DNA of 64,000 nt from Phenylobacterium sp. (GCA_017991675.1 JAGOQB010000002.1:1-64000), one strand, 5' to 3'; numbered from the stretch's first letter, positions 49,808-58,312 are shown. The notes: a model not told the origin generated them from the sequence alone. Numbers and translations are program-made.

Positions 49808-51496
49808 TTACATGTTCGGGTAGTTCGGCCCGTCGCCGCCCTGCGGCGTCGTCCAGTTGATGTTCTGCGACGGATCCTTGATGTCGCAGGTCTTGCAGTG
49901 GACGCAGTTCTGGAAGTTGATCTGGAACTTCGGATTGTTCCCCGCCTCGTCGTACAGCACCTCGTAGACGCCGGCCGGGCAGAACAGGCGCGCGGGTTCG
50001 CCGAACCGCGGCAGGTTCACGTTCACCGGGATGCTCGGATCCTTGAGCTTCAGGTGCGCGGGCTGGTTCTCGTCGTGGTTGGTCGAGGACAGGAACACCG
50101 ACGACAGCTTGTCGAAGCTGAACACGTTGTCCGGCTTTGGATAGACGATCGGCTTGTAGTCCTTGGCCAGGCCCGTCGCTTCCGCGTCAGTCTTACCGTG
50201 CTTCACCGTGCCCCACGGCGACCAACCGCCGAACATGTTGCCGATCATCGCATCGACGCCGCCGAGCACGAGGCCCGGAATGGTGCCGAACTTCGACCAC
50301 AGCGGCTTGAAGTTACGGACGGCCCACAGCTCCTTGTGAACCCACGACTTCTTGTAGGCGTCCTCGTAGCCGACCAGTTCGTCGCTGGCGCGGCCGCCCT
50401 GGATGGCCTCGAAGGCGGCCTCGGCGGCCATCATGCCGCTCTTGACCGCGTTGTGGCTGCCCTTGATGCGCGGAACGTTGACCATGCCGGCCGAGCAGCC
50501 GAGCAGCACGCCGCCCGGGAAGTAGAGCTGCGGCAGCGACTGGGAGCCGCCCTCGGTGATGGCGCGGGCGCCGTAGGCGACGCGCTTGCCGCCTTCCAGG
50601 TAGCCGCGGATGGTCGGGTGGGTCTTGAAGCGCTGGAACTCGTCGAACGGCGAGAGCCACGGGTTCTTGTAGTTCAGGTGCAAGACGAAGCCGATGGCCA
50701 CGTAGTTGTCCCCGAAATGGTACATGAACGAGCCGCCGCCGGTGGCGTTGTCGAGCGGCCAGCCGAAGGTGTGCTGGGTGAGGCCCGGCTCGAAGTTCTC
50801 GTCCGGAACCTGCCACAGCTCCTTGATGCCGATGCCGAACTTCTGGGCGTCGCGGCCGTTGGTGAGGCCGAAGCGAGCCTGCAGCTGCTTGGAGAGCGAA
50901 CCGCGGACGCCTTCGCCGATGAAGGTGTACTTGGCGTGCAGTTCGATGCCCGGCTGATAGTCGGGGCCCGGATTGCCGTCCTTGTCGATGCCGAACACGC
51001 CGGCGACGACGCCCTTCACCGAGCCGTCTTCGTTGTAGACGACTTCCGAGGCGGCCATGCCCGGATAGATCTCGACGCCGAGCGCCTCGGCGTGGGTCGC
51101 CAGGGCGCGGCAGACGTTGCCGAGCGAGGCGATGTAGTTGCCGTGGTTCAGCATCCACTTCGGGAAGGGCAGCCAGGAAATGTCCAGCTCGCCGTTCGGC
51201 CCCAGCATCACCCACTTGTCGCGGGTGACCTTGGTCTCCAGCGGGATGCCGAGTTCCTTCCAGTTGGGCAGCAGTTCGTTGATGCCCTTGGGATCGATCA
51301 CCGCGCCCGAGAGGATGTGGGCGCCGACTTCCGACCCCTTTTCGAGCACCGCCACCGAAATCTCGGTTCCGGCGGCCTCGGCCAGCTGCTTGAGGCGAAT
51401 GGCCGCCGACAGCCCAGCGGGCCCGGCGCCGACGATCACGACGTCGTATTCCATCGCTTCGCGTTCAATCGTATCAGTGGCGATGGTCTCGCTCAT
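49808..51496 (-). CDS. Electron transfer flavoprotein-ubiquinone oxidoreductase
   Basis: This 562-residue enzyme passes electrons from ETF to ubiquinone. N-terminal FAD-binding domain: YDVVIVGAGPAGLSAAIRLK. Further motifs include HILSGAVIDPKGINEL, GCSAGMVNVPRIKGSHNAVK and SGMMAAEAAFEAI. The C-terminal ferredoxin domain holds one 4Fe-4S cluster: CPAGVYEV, NCVHCKTCDIKDPSQNINW. Membrane-peripheral. Full length, so probably active in fatty-acid or amino-acid oxidation. I chose the ATG at 51496; the longer frame is not supported. ETF genes are not in this window. Confidence 0.96.
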   Translation of the reverse strand: MSETIATDTIEREAMEYDVVIVGAGPAGLSAAIRLKQLAEAAGTEISVAVLEKGSEVGAHILSGAVIDPKGINELLPNWKELGIPLETKVTRDKWVMLGPNGELDISWLPFPKWMLNHGNYIASLGNVCRALATHAEALGVEIYPGMAASEVVYNEDGSVKGVVAGVFGIDKDGNPGPDYQPGIELHAKYTFIGEGVRGSLSKQLQARFGLTNGRDAQKFGIGIKELWQVPDENFEPGLTQHTFGWPLDNATGGGSFMYHFGDNYVAIGFVLHLNYKNPWLSPFDEFQRFKTHPTIRGYLEGGKRVAYGARAITEGGSQSLPQLYFPGGVLLGCSAGMVNVPRIKGSHNAVKSGMMAAEAAFEAIQGGRASDELVGYEDAYKKSWVHKELWAVRNFKPLWSKFGTIPGLVLGGVDAMIGNMFGGWSPWGTVKHGKTDAEATGLAKDYKPIVYPKPDNVFSFDKLSSVFLSSTNHDENQPAHLKLKDPSIPVNVNLPRFGEPARLFCPAGVYEVLYDEAGNNPKFQINFQNCVHCKTCDIKDPSQNINWTTPQGGDGPNYPNM

Positions 51497-51623
51497 GATC
51501 CCCGTAACTCCCAAAAGGCCGCGGCGGGGTTCCCCTCCCCCTTGTTTCACGCGGCGTTGATCCGTCGGGCGACTTATCCGAAGCTTGTACAAGGGCGGTC
51601 AAGCGCGAACTCGGCTATAGACC

Positions 51624-51635
51624 CTCTTTAAAGAG
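51624..51635. promoter_or_regulatory. Perfect palindrome CTCTTTAAAGAG before the UDG gene
   Basis: A 12-bp perfect palindrome ends 4 bases before the ATG and includes the likely ribosome binding site AAAGAG. TATAGA at 51615-51620 is a plausible -10. It could be an operator or a hairpin that hides the ribosome binding site. Confidence 0.4.
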
Positions 51636-51639
51636 TACC

Positions 51640-52458
51640 ATGAGCCAAGCCGTGCCCTTCGATCGTGTCGCCGAAAGCCTGCTCGCCTTCTGGGCGGAAG
51701 CCGGCGTCGACGCCATGCTGCATGATACGCCCATTGATCGGATTGAGGCGGGCAAGTTCGTGCCGCCCAAGCCGCCGGAGAAGAAGCCGCTTGCCGCGCC
51801 GCCTCCGCCGGTCCGGGCTGGCGGGGGTTCGGACGTCGCCGCGGCGGCAGCGCAGGCGCGGCAGCTGGCCGCGGCTGCGCAGGACCTCGAGGCGCTGAAG
51901 GCGGCGATCGCGGGATTCGACGGCTGCTCGCTGAAATTTGAAGGCGCGCGCCAGGCGGTGTTCGCGCGCGGCGCGGCCGATGCGCCGCTGCTGGTGATCG
52001 GCGAAGGGCCCGGGGCCGAGGAAGACGCCCGCGGCGAGCCGTTCGTCGGCCGGGCCGGGCAGCTGCTGGACCGGATGCTGGCCGCCGCCGGCCTGAGCGG
52101 ACGGGTGTTCATCACCAATACGGTGTTCTGGCGCCCGCCCGGCAACCGCACGCCTTCGGCGCAGGAACAGGCTGTCTGCCAACCGTTTCTGGAGCGGGTG
52201 ATCGAGCTGGTCGCCCCCAAGATGCTGCTGCTGGTGGGGGCGCCGTCGGCCAAGTCGATGCTCAAGCGCGACGAGGGCATCCTGTCGCTGCGCGGACGCT
52301 GGTTCGAGTGGCGCTCGGAGAGCGGAAACCTTGAGCTGCCGGCCATGCCGACCCTGCATCCGGCCTTCCTGCTGCGCCAGCCGGCGGCCAAGAAGAAGGC
52401 CTGGAGCGACCTTCTGACCCTGACCGAACGGCTTGATCGCCCCGACCGTGACGCTTAA
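51640..52458 (+). CDS. Uracil-DNA glycosylase family 4-like protein with reduced cluster ligands
   Basis: The 272-residue protein has an Ala/Pro-rich N-terminal extension (residues 1-80), then the UDG core: LLVIGEGPGAEEDARGEPFV, FITNTVFWRPPGNRTPSAQE and PTLHPAFLLRQPAAKK. Family 4 enzymes carry a 4Fe-4S cluster on four Cys. Only two are kept here (DGC near residue 95 and AVCQPF near 177); the others read Phe (FDGC) and Trp (FWRPP). I recall alphaproteobacterial relatives with the same WRPPGNR, so it may be a coherent subfamily. Repair of deaminated cytosine is likely. Cluster content is uncertain. Confidence 0.88.
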   Translation: MSQAVPFDRVAESLLAFWAEAGVDAMLHDTPIDRIEAGKFVPPKPPEKKPLAAPPPPVRAGGGSDVAAAAAQARQLAAAAQDLEALKAAIAGFDGCSLKFEGARQAVFARGAADAPLLVIGEGPGAEEDARGEPFVGRAGQLLDRMLAAAGLSGRVFITNTVFWRPPGNRTPSAQEQAVCQPFLERVIELVAPKMLLLVGAPSAKSMLKRDEGILSLRGRWFEWRSESGNLELPAMPTLHPAFLLRQPAAKKKAWSDLLTLTERLDRPDRDA

Positions 52459-52524
52459 GACTTAGCCGTCACGAGAACTGAGGGTCACGTCGTCCGCGCG
52501 CAGAGGCGGCGACGTGGGGATCGC

Positions 52525-54117
52525 ATGCGGGCACGCACGGGCATGCGGATCGCGGTCTTGGCCATGATCTGCTCCGCCATCGCCGGAACGACGAACGCCG
52601 CGCCACAGGCCCTGAGCCCGTGGGACGCCAAGCGTTACGCCGCCGCGTTCGACGCCGTCGACCGCGGCGACTTCATCGACGCCGAGATGCAGAGCGCCGA
52701 GATCAAGGACCGCTCGCTGGCCGGCCACCTGTCGTTCCGCCAGCTGATGCATCCGGGCGGCCACGTCGCCAGCTATGACGACCTGGCCAAGTGGCTCGAC
52801 CAGTACAGCGACCTGCCCGGCGCCGAGCGGATCTACATGCTGGCCAGCAAGCGCAAGCCGGCGGTCGGCAAGCCGCTGAAGGCCCCCCTGCTGGCCGGCG
52901 CCGATTGGCGGCGCGTCGAGGTCACCGCCCAGGGGATTTCCGGCAAGGCCCCGGCCGACCGCACCCGCAAGGCGCGGGAAGCCTTCTATTCCGGCGACGT
53001 GCAGACCGCGATGGACCTGGCCCCCGCCGTCGGCGAGCGCTGGATCGCGGGCCTGGCCGCCTATCGCCTCAAGAACTACGCGGTCGCGCAGAGCTTCTTC
53101 AGCCAGGTCGCGCGCGACGAGCAGGAAGACCCGTGGCTGCGCTCGGGCGCGGCCTATTGGGCGGCGCGATCGCTGGAAGAGACCGGCGACACCACCCGCG
53201 CCCAGGGTTTCCTGAAGCTGGCCGCCCGCCACCCGACCACCTTCTACGGCATGATCGCCGAGCGCCGCGTGCGGCTGGAGGCGCTGGATCGCGTCTCGGA
53301 GGCCCCGCCCCCGCCGCTCGTCCGCGAGATCGTGCCGGCGGCGTTCGCCTCGGCCCCCAGCGCGCACCTGACCCCGTTCATCCGCGACGACGCCCGCGCC
53401 CACCGGGCCACCGCCCTGGCCCAGATCGGCATGCCGGTCGAGGCCGGGCTGGAGCTGCGCGCGGGCTTGGCCATGGCCAAGACCGAGGCCGAGCGCTCGC
53501 AGTGGATGGCGCTGATCCTGGCGCTGAACGCGCCGCTGACCTCAGACGCCGACGTCGCCGCCTCGCTGCCCGGCGCGCGCTCGTTCGCCGAGCCGGACTA
53601 TCCGACGCCGGTGCTGGAGCCGAAGTCCGGCTTCACCATCGATCGGGCGCTGGTCTATGCGATCGTGCGCCAGGAAAGCCGCTTCAACCCGCAGGCGGTC
53701 TCGCCGGCCGGGGCCGTCGGGCTGATGCAGGTGATGCCCGAGGCCGCCGCCAGGGCGGCCGGCGACGACAAGCTGAAGGCCGACATGAGCCCGATGTTCG
53801 ACCCGGCGTTCAACCTGCGGGTCGGCCAGGACTATGTGACCTGGCTGATGGAGCGCGGCGTCGGCTACGACATCCTGCGCACGGTGGCGGCCTATAATGG
53901 CGGGCCCGGCACCCTGCTGAAAACCGCCAAGATGGTCGGCGACGAGGCCGACAGCCTGATGCTGATCGAGAGCCTGCCCAGCCAGGAGACCCGCAACTAC
54001 GTCGAGAAGGTGATGGCGGGCTACTGGACCTATCGCAAGAAGTTCGGCCTCGACACCAAGACCCTCGACGCCGTGGCGCAGGGCGCCCGCTTCGTCGACG
54101 CCCGCCTCGACCGCTAG
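52525..54117 (+). CDS. Soluble lytic murein transglycosylase (Slt70-like)
   Basis: The 530-residue periplasmic protein has a signal peptide (MRIAVLAMICSAIAGTTNAA). A long superhelical domain of TPR-like helices (residues 35-350) precedes the GH23 catalytic domain: YAIVRQESRFNPQAVSPAGA with the catalytic Glu, VGLMQVMPEAA, and RTVAAYNGGPGTL. It cleaves peptidoglycan to 1,6-anhydromuropeptides. The ring-shaped U domain is shorter than in E. coli Slt. The gene converges with the GT2-like gene, four-base overlap. Confidence 0.92.
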   Translation: MRARTGMRIAVLAMICSAIAGTTNAAPQALSPWDAKRYAAAFDAVDRGDFIDAEMQSAEIKDRSLAGHLSFRQLMHPGGHVASYDDLAKWLDQYSDLPGAERIYMLASKRKPAVGKPLKAPLLAGADWRRVEVTAQGISGKAPADRTRKAREAFYSGDVQTAMDLAPAVGERWIAGLAAYRLKNYAVAQSFFSQVARDEQEDPWLRSGAAYWAARSLEETGDTTRAQGFLKLAARHPTTFYGMIAERRVRLEALDRVSEAPPPPLVREIVPAAFASAPSAHLTPFIRDDARAHRATALAQIGMPVEAGLELRAGLAMAKTEAERSQWMALILALNAPLTSDADVAASLPGARSFAEPDYPTPVLEPKSGFTIDRALVYAIVRQESRFNPQAVSPAGAVGLMQVMPEAAARAAGDDKLKADMSPMFDPAFNLRVGQDYVTWLMERGVGYDILRTVAAYNGGPGTLLKTAKMVGDEADSLMLIESLPSQETRNYVEKVMAGYWTYRKKFGLDTKTLDAVAQGARFVDARLDR

Positions 54118-54560
54118 CTGAGGATCGCTGCGCGGCCGACGCGGCGGCGCAGGGCCGCCAAGTCGCCGACGCCGTCCAGGCCCTGGACGCGCGCCAGGAC
54201 GCCGGCCAGCTTCGGCCCCGCCAGGCGTTCAAGCAGCCTCGGCTCCCGCGCCGCCAGCAGGGCCGGCCCGCCGCCGTCCTCCAGATGCCGCCGAACGCTT
54301 TCGTCCCAGCCCGGCCGCAGGCGCAGCGAAGCCGGCAGCGCCAGCACGTAGTCGCCCTTGGCGCGGCGCAGGGCCTCGGCCAGGCCGGCGACGACGTCCG
54401 CGCCGGCGTCCTCGCAGATCGCCGCCGTCGCCTGGCTCGGCCCGGCGTCGACGACGATCACCTCGCGCACCAGCCCATCGACCGCGGCCGGCACCAGCAC
54501 CGACAGCAGCGCGGCCAGGTCACGCTCGGATTGCGCGGTGGGAACGATGACGGAGATCAT
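54114..54560 (-). CDS. Short GT2-like glycosyltransferase-fold protein
   Basis: The 148-residue protein has MISVIVPTAQSERDLAALLS, then REVIVVDAGPSQATAAICED and GDYVLALPASLRLRPGWDES. These are the N-terminal Rossmann half of family-2 transferases, but the DxD is replaced and the acceptor half is missing, so the protein is about half the usual length. It may be a degenerate or a regulatory remnant. It is divergent from the SOS-controlled radical SAM gene, whose LexA box is 39 bases from this start. Confidence 0.7.
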   Translation of the reverse strand: MISVIVPTAQSERDLAALLSVLVPAAVDGLVREVIVVDAGPSQATAAICEDAGADVVAGLAEALRRAKGDYVLALPASLRLRPGWDESVRRHLEDGGGPALLAAREPRLLERLAGPKLAGVLARVQGLDGVGDLAALRRRVGRAAILS

Positions 54561-54598
54561 GGCTCCAAAGGTGTCGCTTCGACCCCCGCGTCAATATT

Positions 54599-54630
54599 GT
54601 TCTTGTTTTGTTCGCACTCGATTCTATGCT
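54599..54630 (+). promoter_or_regulatory. SOS promoter: LexA box GTTC-N7-GTTC with -10 TATGCT
   Basis: GTTCTTGTTTTGTTC at 54599-54613, identical to the box at 15768, overlaps the -35 TTGTTT; the 16-bp spacer leads to TATGCT at 54625-54630. The GTG start at 54637 is seven bases further, predicting a leaderless transcript. Confidence 0.85.
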
Positions 54631-54636
54631 CATGCG

Positions 54637-55722
54637 GTGAGCACCTTCACCCAGCAGATCACGGTTCGCGGCCGCGGCGCGCGGTCCAACGCCAGCGGGC
54701 GATTCGAGAGCCAGGCCCGCGAGGCGTTCGACGACGGCTGGACGCTCGAGGACGCCGAGCCCCAGCAGCTGAAGACCACGCTGAGCCCCGAGAAGGCCCG
54801 TACGATCATCAGCAAGAACGACAGCCCGGACGTCGGCTTCTCGCGCTCGATCAATCCCTATCGCGGCTGCGAACATGGCTGCATCTACTGCTACGCGCGG
54901 CCGGCCCACGCCTATATGGGCCTGTCGCCCGGGCTCGACTTCGAGAGCCAGCTGTTCTTCAAGCCCGACGCCCCGCGGCTGCTGGAAAAGGAGCTGTCCT
55001 CGCCGCGCTATAAGCCTGAGTTCATCCACATCGGCGGCAACACCGACCCGTACCAGCCAGTGGAGCGGACGACGCGGATCACGCGCGGGGTGCTGGAGGT
55101 GCTGGAGCGCTTCGGCCACCCCTGCTCGATCATCACCAAGTCGGCGCTGATCCTGCGCGACCTGGACGTCATCGGGGCGATGGGACGGCGCAATCTGTGC
55201 CGAGTGGCGATCTCGGTCACCAGCCTGGACCGCAAGCTGGCGCGCAGCATGGAGCCGCGGGCGGCGACGCCCGAACGCAGGATCGCGGCGATCAAGGCGC
55301 TGGCCGAGGCCGGCGTGCCGGTGGTGGTGATGTTCGCACCCGCCATCCCCAGCCTGAACGACCACGAGATGGAGGCGGTGCTGGAGCGGGCCGCCGAGGC
55401 CGGGGCCAAGGGAGCCGGCTATGTCGCCCTGCGGCTGCCGCGCGAGATCAAGGACCTGTTCCGCGAATGGCTGGAGACCGACCACCCCGACCGCGCCCGG
55501 CGGGTGATGTCGCTGGTCCGCCAGATGCGCGGCGGCCTCGACTACGATCCCGAATGGGGCAAGCGGATGCGCGGCGAAGGCCCGATCGCCGAACTGCTGT
55601 CGCAACGTTTCCATGCGGCCAAGAAACGGCTGGGACTGGACGCCAAGCTGCCCGCGCTCGACCTCTCGCAGTTCAGGGTTCCGGCCAAGGCCGGCGACCA
55701 GGGCGACCTGTTCGCCGGCTGA
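54637..55722 (+). CDS. Radical SAM protein, PA0069 family (SplB-related)
   Basis: The 361-residue protein has the radical SAM cluster motif CEHGCIYCYARPAHAY after YRGC, plus FSRSINPY, IHIGGNTDPYQPVE, GVLEVLERFGHPCSIITKSA and MFAPAIPSLNDHEM. It belongs to the PA0069/spore photoproduct lyase-related group; the reaction is unknown. The GTG at 54637 is chosen because the family N terminus (FTQQITVRGRGARSN) starts there and the -10 is seven bases upstream. A perfect LexA box covers the -35, implying DNA-damage induction. Confidence 0.88.
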   Translation: MSTFTQQITVRGRGARSNASGRFESQAREAFDDGWTLEDAEPQQLKTTLSPEKARTIISKNDSPDVGFSRSINPYRGCEHGCIYCYARPAHAYMGLSPGLDFESQLFFKPDAPRLLEKELSSPRYKPEFIHIGGNTDPYQPVERTTRITRGVLEVLERFGHPCSIITKSALILRDLDVIGAMGRRNLCRVAISVTSLDRKLARSMEPRAATPERRIAAIKALAEAGVPVVVMFAPAIPSLNDHEMEAVLERAAEAGAKGAGYVALRLPREIKDLFREWLETDHPDRARRVMSLVRQMRGGLDYDPEWGKRMRGEGPIAELLSQRFHAAKKRLGLDAKLPALDLSQFRVPAKAGDQGDLFAG

Positions 55723-55723
55723 G

Positions 55724-57010
55724 CTAGCGGCTGAACACCCCGACCAATTCCACGTGCGGCGACCAGAGGAACTGGTCGACCGGCAGCACGCGTTCCAGGG
55801 TGAATCCGGCGTCGACCAGGGTGCGGGCGTCGCGCACGAAGGTCGCCGGATTGCAGGAGACGGCGATGGCGCGGGCCACGCCCGAGCGGGCGATCTCGGC
55901 CGACTGCTCGGCCGCCCCGGCCCGCGGCGGGTCGAAGACCACGGTGTCGATGCGCTTCATCTCCTCGGCCAGCACCGGGCGGCGGGTCAGGTCGCGGGCC
56001 TCGGCGGTGACGCCGTGCAGGCCGGGCGCGGTCGCCACGGCGGCGTTGAGCGCCCGAATGGCGGGAGCGGCGCCGTCGGCGGCGAGCACCGGGGCGATCT
56101 GGGCCAGGGCGAAGGTGAAGGTCCCCACCCCGCAAAACAGGTCGGCGATCCGCTCGGCGCCGGCGGCGGCCTCGGCGGCCATGGCCACCATCGCAGCTTC
56201 AGCCTGGGGCGTGGCCTGCAGGAAAGCGCCCGCCGGCAGCGCCACCGTCGCCGGGCCCAACCGCACGGTCGGCTGGCGGGCCAGGTAGGCGACCTCGCCG
56301 TCGAGCGTGACACGCGCCAGGTCAGTTTCGGCGGCGACCTCGGCCATGCGCATGCGCGCATCGGCCGTGAGCCCGCCGCTCTTGCGCTCGACCCCGCTGA
56401 TGTCGACGTCGATCCCGGTGTCGGTCAGGGTCACGTGCAGGGTCGGGGCCGACTTCGGGTGCTCGAACAGCGGCGCGGCCAGGCGGCGCAGCGCCGGGAG
56501 CGCGGCCTCAAGCGCCGGGTCGGCGATCGGACAGGCGCTGATGTCGACCACGTCCCAGGATTTGCGGGTCTTGAAGCCCAGGCGCGCGGCGTCCTTCTTG
56601 CCCTGGCGGGCGTGCAGGGCCAGGCGGCGGCGGGTGTGCGGCCGGGCGGCGAAGGCCGGCAGGACCTGCGTCTCGATCCGCTCGCGGGCCAGGGTGCCGA
56701 TCAGCCGCTCGACCTTCCAGGCGAGATAAGCCTCGTGCTCCCAGTGCTGCAGGGCGCAGCCGCCGCAGACGCCGAAGTGCGGACACGGCGGGGCGACCCG
56801 CTGCAGGCTGGCCTCAAGAACGGCCTCGACCTCGCGCCGCTGCGGGCCGGCCGCCAGGCGCACGCGCTCGCCCGGCAGGGTGAACGGCGCATAGAGCGGG
56901 CCGGCCGCAATGCCGTCGCCTTCGCCGCCTACAGCCTCGATCAGAACCTCTACCGGCGGGCCGGAGGAGGCTTCGGTGGGTCGGGCCCGATGAGGCCGGG
57001 GACGTCGCAT
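55724..57010 (-). CDS. RNA (uracil-5-)-methyltransferase of the TrmA/RumA type
   Basis: The 428-residue protein has an N-terminal TRAM-like region, then the 4Fe-4S ligands CPHFGVCGGCALQHW with the fourth Cys in CPIADP, the AdoMet motif IADLFCGVGTFTFALA, and the catalytic Cys in RAIAVSCNPATFVRDA with DPPRAGAAEQ. It methylates U5 of 23S rRNA or tRNA; the exact site is not readable. The stop lies 2 bases from the radical SAM gene's stop. I chose the ATG at 57010. Confidence 0.92.
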   Translation of the reverse strand: MRRPRPHRARPTEASSGPPVEVLIEAVGGEGDGIAAGPLYAPFTLPGERVRLAAGPQRREVEAVLEASLQRVAPPCPHFGVCGGCALQHWEHEAYLAWKVERLIGTLARERIETQVLPAFAARPHTRRRLALHARQGKKDAARLGFKTRKSWDVVDISACPIADPALEAALPALRRLAAPLFEHPKSAPTLHVTLTDTGIDVDISGVERKSGGLTADARMRMAEVAAETDLARVTLDGEVAYLARQPTVRLGPATVALPAGAFLQATPQAEAAMVAMAAEAAAGAERIADLFCGVGTFTFALAQIAPVLAADGAAPAIRALNAAVATAPGLHGVTAEARDLTRRPVLAEEMKRIDTVVFDPPRAGAAEQSAEIARSGVARAIAVSCNPATFVRDARTLVDAGFTLERVLPVDQFLWSPHVELVGVFSR

Positions 57011-57072
57011 GCTCAAGTCTCGCTGATGGCGTCGACCCCGCAATCCCAAGCGGGACAAGGCGTCAACGAAGA

Positions 57073-57118
57073 TGAACGAACATGAACGGGCCGCTCAAGC
57101 ACCGTTCAGACTCGTTCA
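57073..57118. promoter_or_regulatory. Phased inverted-repeat array upstream of the glycine-zipper genes
   Basis: TGAACG at 57073 and 57083 and its inverse CGTTCA at 57103 and 57113 are all in 10-bp register, so four half sites face the same side of the helix in an inverted array. This looks like a cooperative binding site for an OmpR-type response regulator or similar. It lies between the divergent methyltransferase and glycine-zipper genes. Confidence 0.6.
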
Positions 57119-57184
57119 GCCAAGTTCCATAGCGCAGGCGGGGCCTCGGCGCCGCCTCCGAGTTCGAATGAAGGAAAAAGGCCG

Positions 57185-57643
57185 ATGAAACGCGCTCTTG
57201 CTCTCGCCGCCGCCGGGATGATCGCCGTGACCGCGCCCGTCGTGACGTTCCCGAGCATCGCGTCGGCGCAGTCCTACGACCCGTGTCGTGAGCAGCAGCG
57301 CCAAAGCGCCAACAAGGGCACCATCGTTGGCGGCGTGGTCGGCGCGCTGGCCGGCGGCGGCGTCGCCGCCAAGGGCGCCAAGACCGAAGGCGCGCTGCTC
57401 GGCGGCGCCGTCGGCGCGGTGGCCGGCCACCAGATCGGCAAGCGCAACAGCAAGTGCAGCAACTACCGCCCTGCCCCTGCGCCGCGCCCGGCCGCCTATC
57501 GCTCCAGCAACAACTACCAGCGCAGCAGCTACAGCCAACCCAGCAACTGCCGCTGGGTCCAGGACAACTACGGCGGCCGCAACCACAGCTACGAGGTCTG
57601 CCGGGGCCGTGACGGCGTCTGGCGTCCGAGCGGCCGCAGCTAA
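57185..57643 (+). CDS. Glycine-zipper 2TM-domain envelope protein (first of two)
   Basis: The 152-residue protein has a signal peptide (RALALAAAGMIAVTAPVVTF to IASAQ). The glycine zipper GTIVGGVVGALAGGGVAAKG and GALLGGAVGAVAGHQIGK form two short helices. The C-terminal part (residues 100-152) has Ser/Tyr/Asn-rich sequence with CRWVQDNYGG and YEVCRGRDGVW. It resembles periplasmic Rickettsia 17 kDa-antigen-type proteins. It is 45 bp upstream of a paralogue, and a phased inverted-repeat array lies in front. Confidence 0.87.
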   Translation: MKRALALAAAGMIAVTAPVVTFPSIASAQSYDPCREQQRQSANKGTIVGGVVGALAGGGVAAKGAKTEGALLGGAVGAVAGHQIGKRNSKCSNYRPAPAPRPAAYRSSNNYQRSSYSQPSNCRWVQDNYGGRNHSYEVCRGRDGVWRPSGRS

Positions 57644-57688
57644 CTCAACGACAACAAGCTCGCATCAGTCCCAAAGGGGTATCTTGCA

Positions 57689-58273
57689 ATGAACTTCCGT
57701 TCGACCTTCGCCAAGAGCGCGCTGGCTGGCGTGGCCGGCGTCATGGCGCTCGGCTCGGCCGCCGCCATCCCCACCTTCGCGGCCGCCCAGTCGGCGCCGT
57801 ATTACGGCAACAGCTACGGCAACACCTACTACGACCCCTGCCGTCGCGACTCGACCAACCGCGGCACGGTCGGCGCCCTGCTCGGCGGCGCGCTGGGCGC
57901 GGCCATCGGCTCCAACGCCGCGGCCCGCAACGCCCGCACCGAAGGCGCTCTGCTGGGCGGCGCGCTCGGCGCGCTGGGCGGCGCGGCGGTCGGCAAGAAC
58001 TCGGCGGCCTGCGGCGGCACGACCTATCGCGCCCCGCAAACCACCTACAACGGCTACTACGGTCAGCCCGCCGACAACGGCTACTACGCCCGCTCATACG
58101 ACGAGCGCCGCAACTACGACCGCGGCGAGCCCTATCGCGTGGTCGAGCGTCCGGCCGCCACCGACGGCTGCACCCTGGCCGAAAGCCCGATCTATCTGCC
58201 CGACGGCCGCACCCAGAAGCGCTTCGTCCGCGTCTGCCCCGACGCGAACGGGAACTTCCAGGTCGTCGACTAA
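57689..58273 (+). CDS. Glycine-zipper 2TM-domain envelope protein (second of two)
   Basis: The 194-residue paralogue of its neighbour has a signal peptide ending near TFAAAQ, then YYDPCRRDSTNRGTVGALLG and GALGAAIGSNAAARNARTEG, GALLGGALGALGGAAVGKNS. The C-terminal region is Tyr/Asp/Arg rich and ends TLAESPIYLPDGRTQKRFVR, VCPDANGNFQVVD. AAAGGGG precedes the ATG. Tandem duplication is clear because the YDPCR and TEGALLGGA motifs are shared in order. Confidence 0.87.
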   Translation: MNFRSTFAKSALAGVAGVMALGSAAAIPTFAAAQSAPYYGNSYGNTYYDPCRRDSTNRGTVGALLGGALGAAIGSNAAARNARTEGALLGGALGALGGAAVGKNSAACGGTTYRAPQTTYNGYYGQPADNGYYARSYDERRNYDRGEPYRVVERPAATDGCTLAESPIYLPDGRTQKRFVRVCPDANGNFQVVD

Positions 58274-58312
58274 GCCTCCCAAGGGGGAGCCCGTCGGCGT
58301 ACTCGACGGACT

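Noticed and set aside
57084-57107. EcfG-type promoter (GGAAC-N16-CGTT)
   Set aside because: The -35 reads TGAAC and the spacing is fifteen; the bases fit the phased repeat array better.
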